A stretch of 64,000 bases of DNA, taken from Candidatus Uabimicrobium amorphum (GTDB taxonomy: Bacteria; Planctomycetota; Uabimicrobiia; Uabimicrobiales; Uabimicrobiaceae). Location of the stretch: the NCBI RefSeq assembly GCF_009002475.1, contig NZ_AP019860.1:992001-1056000 (forward strand), in the 5' to 3' direction. This document shows, piece after piece, positions 56,795 to 64,000 of this stretch (positions are counted from its first letter, which is position 1; each line of letters starts with the position of its first letter). Position numbers and translations under genes: made by a program. Below the pieces are notes generated by a model. It was not told the DNA's origin. It ran no database searches and saw nothing but the letters and a program-made list of their open reading frames with translations.

Positions 56795-59233
56795 ATGGCA
56801 AAGTCTCGTTTACTCCACAATCGCTATAAATGGGAAAAGATGCTTGGCCAAGGTGGTATGGGTAAAGTGTATTTAATGACAGATCTTCGCACACAAAAAC
56901 AGGTCGCCGTTAAAGAATGCTGTTGTCCACAGGAAGATAATGTGGCGGAACGCATCAAGCGCGAATATTATTTTATGACAAAAATACAACATCCCCACCT
57001 TATACGCGGATTGGATTTTTTTCAGATTCAAAATCGTTACTTTATTGTCATGGAGTATGTGCAAGGGATTACTCTTTGTGATTTCGTGCGCCATCATCCC
57101 AAGAGTATTTCTCTGGAAAAGCAGTTGCAAATTATGATGCAAATTTGCGATGCGGTGGCGACCTTGAATCGCAGTGGAATTGTCCACCGTGATATTAAGC
57201 CAGAAAATATTATTCTCACTCCCCCTGATTTGGCACCGAAACTGCTGGATTTTGGTATTGCTAAGGCGATTAATGGTGAATTGGCGACCATCACGAAAAC
57301 CGATAATATTATCGGAACACCCGACTACATGACGCCGGAACAAATTGATCGGAGTATCAAGAGTTACGAAAATTTAGATGTGTTTTCGTTGGGAATTGTT
57401 TTTTATCAATTCTTGGCGTGGTTACCAGAGTCTCCTTTTTCTACGGGACGTATTGTTTCGACGATTGACCGAATTATGCATTATGAATTGCCGCCTGTTT
57501 TTGCCAAGACAAAGGACAACAAACAACAACGTATTTCCCAAATAATTAGTGGGGCTTTGCGCAAAGACCCTAGCGAACGCATCGAGTCGGTGCATATGCT
57601 AAAAAAATTACTTGGTGATGAGTCATTAAAAATATGCGCTACAAAAAAACAAGACTCTGCGATAGAAAATGACGCCAAAACTCCATGGAAATTATCGCGC
57701 AATTTGCGTATCGCATTTTGGATAGTGATAAATAGTATTTTGTTAATTATGCTTACATTAGGCAAACCAGTGCGTCAGATAACGACAATCAAAGAGGAGT
57801 TGGTTTCTACCCACAAGACCGATCCCACGCAGCTATTGAAATACTACGGGCGCGAGGTAAAAACGCAGAAGGGCTCTCGCCAAAAATGGGCGTATGCAAA
57901 GCGTAGCAATCTGTTGTATCAAATGCGACAACTCAAAAAAGATAACATGAAAAAGGCTTTACAAGACGCGCAAAAAATGGAGAGAGTGAAAAGTCGAATA
58001 TTTTTAGTACGCGTACATGTATTAGAACTTATTTTAAAGACAAAAGAGCAAGATAATCAGCAAGTGAAAAAATTGGCAGCGCGTATTTTGCAGGAGAGTG
58101 CATTGCTAAAAAATAAGCACCTTGGTTTTGCGGATAGGCGTTTTATTAAATGCGCGGAGAATATTGCACGGCACTGTTTAGAAAATACACCGCGCAATAC
58201 GTTACTCAATACAGGCTACGGAGATTTGTATTTATGTTGCTCCGCTTCGCAACTAGGTCAGAAAATAGTTTTTTTGCACCAAGCGCAGCTATTGATTCCC
58301 CACGAAGAGCGCGTTTATCTTGAATTATTGGATGTGTATATCGCCTGTGGATTTTTTGACAAAGCACAGGAAACCTATGATCTGTTGAAGAAAATGAATA
58401 ACTCTCTTGTGGAGATGGATTTTCTCATGGCGAAAAAACATCTCGCCGTTGGTGAGTTTCACAAGGTGAAGGAGACCTTTCGCAAGTGGAAAACGAATGT
58501 TTGGCAAAAACAGACATCATGGGTACAAGTTTTAAGAATCAAGTATTTATTGGCCACAAATAATCAAGAACTTGCGAAACGCGTAATGCAAAGTATTGAT
58601 AGAAAACAACTGACCACCAAGCAACAAGCCACTGTCGAATTGTTGAAAAATTATGAGCATTCTCAAATGACTTTTGCGGGACATTTAGCTCTTGCGGATA
58701 TATGGATCGAACTAAGTTTTTTCCCACAAGCACAAGAGTTGTTAAAGAAGATACAGCAATTGCTTCACGATACTAAAGAAAATGAGGCAAATAGGTCTTT
58801 TCAGCGTTTAAAATGTTTGTGTGCGTTACAAGAATTGCGTTTCATGGTGAAGAAAATTATGAGTACCCATCGCGTGGATGCACAGACAATGAAAAAAATA
58901 AAGCGCAAAATAAAAGCTATTTCTGATGTAGGTAGGCCCATTGATCTATTAAAAATTTTAACCGTTGCAAATTTTAGAATTTGGTGTTTGCAAAACAATG
59001 TTGATAATATGCCGGTGCTTGACGAACAAAGACTAAAGGAAATCGTCGACAACTATGCATTTTTTTATATAAAAGCCCGAGAATACTATTATAAAGGCGA
59101 ATACGCTACGGCGATTCTTTACTGGGATAAAGCAAACGACATTATACCCTCCGTACATTTCAAAAACATGCAAAAGCGCGCTTTTGCCAAACTCACAGAA
59201 AGTAAGAATAATGAAACACGATATGCCAAATAG
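56795..59233 (+). CDS. Array kinase 8: RD Ser/Thr kinase, ectodomain B
   Basis: 812 residues. GQGGMG 18-23, Lys40 in QVAVKECCCPQED, HRDIKPEN from 131 (RD), DFG 152-154, loop ELATITKTDNIIGTPDY. The kinase domain is close to array kinase 6, while the outer part, though type B (LLDVYIACGFFDKAQETYD, YATAILYWDKANDIIP), has drifted more. Membrane helix ~305-323 (LRIAFWIVINSILLIML). The stop overlaps the next gene by 23 bp. Confidence 0.9.
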   Translation: MAKSRLLHNRYKWEKMLGQGGMGKVYLMTDLRTQKQVAVKECCCPQEDNVAERIKREYYFMTKIQHPHLIRGLDFFQIQNRYFIVMEYVQGITLCDFVRHHPKSISLEKQLQIMMQICDAVATLNRSGIVHRDIKPENIILTPPDLAPKLLDFGIAKAINGELATITKTDNIIGTPDYMTPEQIDRSIKSYENLDVFSLGIVFYQFLAWLPESPFSTGRIVSTIDRIMHYELPPVFAKTKDNKQQRISQIISGALRKDPSERIESVHMLKKLLGDESLKICATKKQDSAIENDAKTPWKLSRNLRIAFWIVINSILLIMLTLGKPVRQITTIKEELVSTHKTDPTQLLKYYGREVKTQKGSRQKWAYAKRSNLLYQMRQLKKDNMKKALQDAQKMERVKSRIFLVRVHVLELILKTKEQDNQQVKKLAARILQESALLKNKHLGFADRRFIKCAENIARHCLENTPRNTLLNTGYGDLYLCCSASQLGQKIVFLHQAQLLIPHEERVYLELLDVYIACGFFDKAQETYDLLKKMNNSLVEMDFLMAKKHLAVGEFHKVKETFRKWKTNVWQKQTSWVQVLRIKYLLATNNQELAKRVMQSIDRKQLTTKQQATVELLKNYEHSQMTFAGHLALADIWIELSFFPQAQELLKKIQQLLHDTKENEANRSFQRLKCLCALQELRFMVKKIMSTHRVDAQTMKKIKRKIKAISDVGRPIDLLKILTVANFRIWCLQNNVDNMPVLDEQRLKEIVDNYAFFYIKAREYYYKGEYATAILYWDKANDIIPSVHFKNMQKRAFAKLTESKNNETRYAK

Positions 59234-61583
59234 TCTTTGTCCAGGACAAACGTTTGCACAATATCGTATTGATTCCTACCTGGGCCATGGAGCGATGGGG
59301 GTCGTGTACAAAGTTTTTGATCCACAAAGAAACCAATATGTCGCACTTAAAATTTTGCAGATGACGGCGCTTGGTCAAAAGCATCGTGAATCTTTCATTC
59401 GCGAAGTAAAAGCTATTGCTCATTTAAACCATAAAAATGTGGTAAAGCTGTATGATGTAGGCTCCCATCCACAGTACTACTTTACGATGGAGTATGTACC
59501 TGGACGTACACTGGCCGAGGTGATTGCCGAAGAAAATATATCGCAAAATGTTGTTGGCAAAATTTTTTCTAAGTTAGCGCTGGCATTGTACCATGCTCAT
59601 ACGAGGAATATTGTCCACGGAGATATTAAACCGCGGAATATTATTATTTCAAAAAACTGGGAACCAAAGATTACGGATTTTGGTCTTGCCTACAAAAAAA
59701 ATGCCGAGAGAAAAGAAAGTCGTGTCCAGGGAACACCCGCATACTTATCTCCGGAACAATTGAAGAATAGCAAAGTAGACAAACGCAGTGATATATACGC
59801 TTTAGGGGTAACAATGTATCGCACATTGACAGGAAAACTTCCTTTTGACGAAAAAAATCCTGCGGCGCTCTTTTATCAAATTAGCCATTCATCTCCGGCA
59901 CCGTTGCGAAGTATTAATACGAGTATTTCCCCATGTTTGCAAAACATCTGTTTAAAATGTTTAGAAAAATGTCCTGAAAATCGCTATGCCAATGGCAAGT
60001 TTTTATATAATGACTTGCAGAGTTTTTTATATCCTGTATGGTATTCTCATCCGCTTTTACGCAAGTGCTTCTCTGCGAAAATAGCGGAGCTATTACTGGT
60101 CGCCAGTGTACTTATTTTAGCGTTTGTCTATGCGACAAGTAAGCCATCGGTAAGTGAGGTTCATAGTATATGGGAATTTGAACGCGACAAGTTATTACGT
60201 AAAGAATATAAGTCGCGTATGATGTACATTGACCAAATGCGACTTGACGCACACATGAAAAATTTCGATCGTCATCATGAGGACGACTCTTGGAAGAATG
60301 AGGTTATTTATCGTTGGAGAAAACAGCTTAAGATAGGCAAAAATAGTCCACCACGCTTATTGTTTTCTTTTGCGAGATCTATTCTAAAATTGAAAGACAT
60401 GTTTGGTATTGCAAATCTGGGGTCGAATAATATACCATTTGCCCAACTATGTATTTGGGGAAACCTACAAGCCCTAAAAGCCAACAACCAAGAATTAACG
60501 CAGAAATTTAGGGTGCTAATGGCGATTGTTAGAGGAAAAAAAGAGGACGACAATCCGTTACCTTCGCATCTAGCAGACACAAATTATTATTTGGCTATGC
60601 ATGCGGTAGGAACACAGAGAGAACAATATTTACTACGCGGCATTGCTTGTGAACCATTGCCGTATTTACTAAAAGAACTCGTTTCTTTTTATCACGCTCA
60701 TCATTTATATGAGAAGACAATCCACACCGCAGAAGTGTGCTTAAAGAAATATCCGTACGATATGGTTGTACGCTATTACTTGGCAATTAATCTGTTTTAC
60801 TCGGGAAATACAACAAAAGCATTGTACCATTTGAATATCGTTGATAAGCATTATTATTCTGGACATAAGGAACTTCTTTTTTTACAGAGAGCACAAATTT
60901 ATATGACGCAAAGCAAATGGAAGCTTGCGCGTCAAAATCTACAAAAAGCACAAGGATGGATCAATAAACATCATAAAGATAAAACTGCGCGAGCAACGGT
61001 GAATAGTCTATGCAAAGATTGGTTGCGAGTACTTTCGAAGATTCGCAATAACAATTGGAATTTTGATTTGCCGAGAAAAGGTATGGAAGCAAAATTTTAT
61101 TACTCTCTTGGTAAAATAGAAAAAGCGTATGCGCTTATTAACCATGTAAACTATGCTAGTTTAAGATTTGCCATTTATCGAGCGATGTTGGAGCGACAAG
61201 GAAAAAAAATAGCCAAAGTTTCACCTGTTTGGCGAAAGGCATATAACGATGTAATTACATGTGCAAAAAATTCTCTAAGTCCTAAAAATAATCTGTCGAT
61301 ATATTACGAATATATGTACTTATTTTTGCGTAAATGTCCCAAAAATGAGCGAGTAATATATCTCAAACAAAGTGCGAATTTACGCCAAAAAATGCAACAA
61401 AGACTACAGTATCACTATGAACGTTATGCCAGTGAAGCACATTTGGCTTACGAAAACGGTCAAATGGCAAAAGCTGTTTTTTTGTGGGAGCGAGCGATTG
61501 CAAAAGCACCATGGTGTAAGGAGCATTACCGAAAATTGCGCGATGATGCTCTTGCGGCAACTCTAAATTTACAAAAGAAATGA
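59211..61583 (+). CDS. Array kinase 9: non-RD (HGD) kinase, mixed ectodomain
   Basis: 790 residues from the ATG at 59211, which overlaps the previous gene by 23 bp (ATG at 59223 is an alternative). GHGAMG 25-30, Lys47, HGDIKPRN from 136 (non-RD), DFG 156-158 followed by LAY rather than LAK. Membrane helix ~289-307. The outer part is shorter than in the other type A kinases. Its middle is type A (LLRGIACEPLPYLLKELVSF, NLFYSGNTTKALYHLNIVD), but the last repeat (MAKAVFLWERAIAKAPW) is closer to type B ends. This suggests recombination within the array. Last of the nine; a UPF0173 gene follows after 79 bp. Confidence 0.88.
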   Translation: MKHDMPNSLCPGQTFAQYRIDSYLGHGAMGVVYKVFDPQRNQYVALKILQMTALGQKHRESFIREVKAIAHLNHKNVVKLYDVGSHPQYYFTMEYVPGRTLAEVIAEENISQNVVGKIFSKLALALYHAHTRNIVHGDIKPRNIIISKNWEPKITDFGLAYKKNAERKESRVQGTPAYLSPEQLKNSKVDKRSDIYALGVTMYRTLTGKLPFDEKNPAALFYQISHSSPAPLRSINTSISPCLQNICLKCLEKCPENRYANGKFLYNDLQSFLYPVWYSHPLLRKCFSAKIAELLLVASVLILAFVYATSKPSVSEVHSIWEFERDKLLRKEYKSRMMYIDQMRLDAHMKNFDRHHEDDSWKNEVIYRWRKQLKIGKNSPPRLLFSFARSILKLKDMFGIANLGSNNIPFAQLCIWGNLQALKANNQELTQKFRVLMAIVRGKKEDDNPLPSHLADTNYYLAMHAVGTQREQYLLRGIACEPLPYLLKELVSFYHAHHLYEKTIHTAEVCLKKYPYDMVVRYYLAINLFYSGNTTKALYHLNIVDKHYYSGHKELLFLQRAQIYMTQSKWKLARQNLQKAQGWINKHHKDKTARATVNSLCKDWLRVLSKIRNNNWNFDLPRKGMEAKFYYSLGKIEKAYALINHVNYASLRFAIYRAMLERQGKKIAKVSPVWRKAYNDVITCAKNSLSPKNNLSIYYEYMYLFLRKCPKNERVIYLKQSANLRQKMQQRLQYHYERYASEAHLAYENGQMAKAVFLWERAIAKAPWCKEHYRKLRDDALAATLNLQKK

Positions 61584-61602
61584 CATAGAAAAAAGAACAG
61601 CG

Positions 61603-61614
61603 GTTGTCGACAAC
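61603..61614. promoter_or_regulatory. 12-bp palindrome before the UPF0173 gene
   Basis: GTTGTCGACAAC is a perfect palindrome, about 50 bp upstream of the next start in the 79-bp gap after the kinase array. It could be an operator. A palindrome this short may also be chance. Confidence 0.25.
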
Positions 61615-61662
61615 GGAAAATAAATAATCTAAATACAAAATTTAAATGACAAAGGAGCAATA

Positions 61663-62391
61663 ATGGAACTGCAACAACTTCAGTTAACTTGGTACGGACA
61701 TTCCACATTTTCGTTTGTTTCTCCCGAAGGACTAAAAGTTCTTATCGACCCATGGTTTGAATGCCCAACAGCACCACAGGATGCAAAAACGAAAGTGGTT
61801 GATGGCGGAGTTGATTTAATACTCATCACTCATGGGCATTCTGACCATGTGGGTAACGCCGTAGAGATTGCAAATAGTACCGGAGCAAAAATTGTCGCTA
61901 TTTATGAAGTCATGCTGTTTTTGGCGAGCCAAGGTGTCCCACAAGAACAGTTAGTGGGAATGAACAAAGGTGGAACATATCGCGAAAGTGATTTGCGCGC
62001 AACGATGGTAAATGCCGAGCACTCTAGTGGAATAGATTTTGAGGGAAAAGTTTTGCCTGGCGGAGAAGCGGCAGGCTTCATTATTCGTTTTGACAATGAT
62101 TTTACCATGTACCACACCGGAGATACATGTTTATTTGCTGGTTTGGAAGAGTTGATTACAGATCGTTACCATCCACAATTGTTGATGTTACCTATTGGTG
62201 ATTTGTTCACCATGGGCCCCGAAGAAGCCGCAATATTTGCGAAAAAAGTGCGTGCGCAGTATATTGTTCCTATGCATTGGGGAACTTTTCCCATACTTAC
62301 GGGAACACCTCAGGCTTTACAAGATTGTCTGGAGGAAAATGATAAAAACAAAGTGATCGTTCTACAACCTGGAGATGTAGTTACTGCATAG
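61663..62391 (+). CDS. UPF0173 metallo-hydrolase (β-lactamase fold)
   Basis: 242 residues. The metallo-β-lactamase motif is LITHGHSDHVGN (His57, His59, Asp61, His62), with later ligands in NAEHSSG, YHTGDTC and PMHWGTF. Length and the start LTWYGHSTFSFVS with LIDPWF are typical of UPF0173, a widespread group of cytosolic metal-dependent hydrolases whose substrate I do not know. A strong AAGGAG site precedes the ATG. It follows the kinase array on the same strand, but the 79-bp gap with a palindrome suggests its own promoter. Confidence 0.92.
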   Translation: MELQQLQLTWYGHSTFSFVSPEGLKVLIDPWFECPTAPQDAKTKVVDGGVDLILITHGHSDHVGNAVEIANSTGAKIVAIYEVMLFLASQGVPQEQLVGMNKGGTYRESDLRATMVNAEHSSGIDFEGKVLPGGEAAGFIIRFDNDFTMYHTGDTCLFAGLEELITDRYHPQLLMLPIGDLFTMGPEEAAIFAKKVRAQYIVPMHWGTFPILTGTPQALQDCLEENDKNKVIVLQPGDVVTA

Positions 62392-62396
62392 CGTTT

Positions 62397-62424
62397 ATAA
62401 ATCCTCGTGAAGACGGGGATTTAT
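62397..62424 (+). terminator. Terminator hairpin after the UPF0173 gene
   Basis: ATAAATCCTCGT (62397-62408) pairs with ACGGGGATTTAT (62413-62424) with one wobble, loop GAAG. A T-rich stretch (TATTATTTTTTAATTG) follows 20 bases on. Starts 5 bp after the stop. Confidence 0.75.
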
Positions 62425-62550
62425 GCTCTAATTAGTCTATTATTTTTTAATTGTTTAAAATTATTGTAAAACCGATGTTGATATTGCCGAAAAAAATAAT
62501 ATGATGAATATATGACACATTTTATGATAAAATATGTAAGCGATTAAAAA

Positions 62551-63201
62551 ATGGAAAAAGCCAAAACAAGTAGCAAATTTAAAAAAAATACGATAACGTT
62601 TTTTGTGTTTTTCTTTGGTGTGTTATGGCTTGGAGCTATTATTGCGAGTTTCTATTTTTTTGGTGTATATGAAAATACTCCGGGAAAATTAGGTATAGTT
62701 CCGAAAAAGTTGCTGAGAACACCCCAACTAGGCATCAGTAAAAAAAAGCCAACTCTTCTTGTTTTTCTTCATCCGCGTTGCCCTTGTTCCCATGCGACGA
62801 TTGGTGCCCTTGAAATAATTATTAGCCGCACGGCAAATCCTTGTGAAGTCGTTGTTGTTTTTTACGCTCCCAAGGATGAGAAAAAGCATTGGTACCAAAC
62901 ACGGCTTTTTCAAAAGGCTCAAAAAATATCCTTACTGCTACAGCATAAGAAATCGAAAATTCAACTGCGAACCTATGTAGATCGAGAAGCGCAACAATCC
63001 AAAAAATTTGGAGCTACGATATCCGGTACCGTTCTGCTTTACGACGCAGCAGATGCGTTGAGATTCCACGGCGGTATCACACTTTCGCGAGGACATTTTG
63101 ACTCAGGAGATAATTTCGGCGTAGAGGCCATCGTCAACATACTGAATAAAAAATCGAATAAAATTACCCAAACGCCTGTTTTTGGATGCTCTATTTTCTA
63201 A
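62551..63201 (+). CDS. Membrane-anchored thioredoxin-fold protein (RedB-like)
   Basis: 216 residues. One membrane helix (~15-38) anchors an outer thioredoxin-like domain: TLLVFLHPRCPCSHATIGAL, where the redox pair is C77-P-C79 rather than CxxC, followed by His81. The later part has VVVVFYAPKDE, the cis-Pro region ISGTVLLYDA and GGITLSRGHFDSGDNFG. This pattern fits proteins I know as RedB, often found just upstream of a hybrid histidine kinase, as is the case here (17 bp). It may pass an envelope redox signal to the kinase. No CxxC disulfide motif, so classical thioredoxin activity is doubtful. The ribosome site is weak. Confidence 0.75.
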   Translation: MEKAKTSSKFKKNTITFFVFFFGVLWLGAIIASFYFFGVYENTPGKLGIVPKKLLRTPQLGISKKKPTLLVFLHPRCPCSHATIGALEIIISRTANPCEVVVVFYAPKDEKKHWYQTRLFQKAQKISLLLQHKKSKIQLRTYVDREAQQSKKFGATISGTVLLYDAADALRFHGGITLSRGHFDSGDNFGVEAIVNILNKKSNKITQTPVFGCSIF

Positions 63202-63218
63202 ATTAAAGGAGCACGAGA

Positions 63219-64000
63219 GTGCAAAAAGAACAATCGCTCGAGTTATACGATGAGCAAGCATATTCGCTAAATATTTACGAGAAGTCTTATCACCGAAATA
63301 GTCAATTTGTCGATAAAATGTTCGTGTATCTTATGGTTTTTCAATATGCCTTTTGCCTGTTTTTAGCTGTTGTAGTTTCGCCGAAGACGTGGGTGGGTAG
63401 TGAGTCGAGTTTTCATATTCACTTGTGGTCTGCTTTTATATTTGGTGGCATATTTACGGTATTTCCTGTTTTCTTAGCATACTTCTACTCTGGAAAAGCG
63501 ATTACACGACATATTATAGGCATTAGTCAGGTACTTATTTCAGCGTTAATTATACACCTTACAGGTGGAAGAATTGAAAGCCACTTCCACGTTTTTGGTT
63601 CTTTGGCATTTCTTGCGTTTTACCGCGATTGGAAAGTTTTAGTTTCGGCATCTGCTGTTGTTGCTCTTGATCATTTTATACGTGGTGTTTATTTTCCGCA
63701 GTCGGTATTTGGGATCATAACGGCGAGTAACTGGAGATGGGTGGAGCATACGGCATGGGTAGTTTTTGAAGATATTTTTCTGATATACTCTTGCGTTCGC
63801 AGTTGCAAAGAAATGAGGGAAATCGCCAATAAACAGGCGAATTATGAGTCTCTCAACCATAAACTATGGCAGAATGAAAAAATTCTGCAAAAAAGTAACT
63901 GGCTAAAGTCAAATATTGCAAAACTCAATGAAGAGATTTTTGCACAAAATAATATCACAAATTTTGCGGATGCGTGTTTGGAATTTTTTCATTTTCACAC
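63219..64000 (+). CDS. Membrane sensor histidine kinase, N-terminal part (3' end outside window)
   Basis: Open from a GTG (AAAGGAG 6 bp upstream) to the end of the window, 260 codons visible. Five or so membrane segments fill residues ~35-200, containing the conserved stretch TGGRIESHFHVFGSLAFLAF, then YRDWKVLVSASAVVALDH and RGVYFPQSVFG. I recall this segment in membrane-bound hybrid histidine kinases. A coiled coil (EMREIANKQANYESLNHKLW) then leads toward what looks like the start of a GAF or kinase domain. The catalytic part is not in the window, so the class is inferred from the N-terminus and the neighbour. Confidence 0.7.
   Translation, partial: MQKEQSLELYDEQAYSLNIYEKSYHRNSQFVDKMFVYLMVFQYAFCLFLAVVVSPKTWVGSESSFHIHLWSAFIFGGIFTVFPVFLAYFYSGKAITRHIIGISQVLISALIIHLTGGRIESHFHVFGSLAFLAFYRDWKVLVSASAVVALDHFIRGVYFPQSVFGIITASNWRWVEHTAWVVFEDIFLIYSCVRSCKEMREIANKQANYESLNHKLWQNEKILQKSNWLKSNIAKLNEEIFAQNNITNFADACLEFFHFH

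Noticed and set aside
1..64000. CRISPR arrays, tRNA and rRNA genes
   Set aside because: I saw no regularly spaced short repeats and no cloverleaf or rRNA-like stretch, though a weak tRNA could escape reading by eye.

Overview
The window is visibly AT-rich and holds about 37 protein genes, with no rRNA, tRNA or CRISPR array that I can recognise. Its content points to a planctomycete-type bacterium: eleven PknB-like Ser/Thr kinases with ectodomains plus a pseudokinase, two PEP-CTERM secreted proteins, a zinc-finger anti-sigma gene beside a sigma region-4 gene, a bacterial SUI1/eIF1 homologue, and a membrane thioredoxin-like gene next to a hybrid-type histidine kinase. The kinase style resembles what I remember of Candidatus Uabimicrobium and relatives, but I cannot confirm the taxon without a search.

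Layout. 1-807 is the end of an MFS transporter. 4056-816 (minus) is a four-gene operon: stand-alone sigma region 4, zinc-finger anti-sigma, a membrane protein with a possible Lon-like N-terminus, and a pseudokinase. 4344-5159 is a PEP-CTERM protein and 8058-5272 a large unknown secreted protein. 8390-10615 is a kinase with a TPR region. After a 175-bp nested inverted repeat comes a minus-strand operon (15024-10842) of kinase, FeS-type photolyase and an overlapping 50-residue DUF2256 gene. 15175-18381 is a TolB-propeller/amidohydrolase fusion. A small membrane protein and a second PEP-CTERM protein follow. 25228-20061 (minus) is a signalling operon: PAS/GAF/degenerate GGDEF, degenerate caspase fused to an FGE domain, SirB1-YccV, and a PPP phosphatase. 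25415-31116 holds housekeeping and metabolic genes (amidohydrolase, PLP dehydratase, a small Cys-rich peptide, CCA/poly(A) polymerase family, ACT protein, M50 protease), several followed by clear stem-loops. 36005-31211 (minus) is an operon of SUI1, a DUF4062-STAND-WD40 protein and a small P-loop NTPase.

The main accessory feature is 37578-61583: nine receptor-like Ser/Thr kinases in a row on the plus strand, overlapping or separated by at most 36 bp, 49 bp behind a FAD oxidoreductase. Two kinase types are mixed. Five are non-RD kinases with HGD in place of HRD and ectodomain A. Four are RD kinases sharing ectodomain B. All have one membrane helix and helical-repeat (TPR-like) outer parts. 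The mixture suggests an array of partner receptor kinases, possibly RD kinases activating non-RD ones. That is inference.

The window ends with a UPF0173 hydrolase, the thioredoxin-like membrane protein and the start of the histidine kinase.
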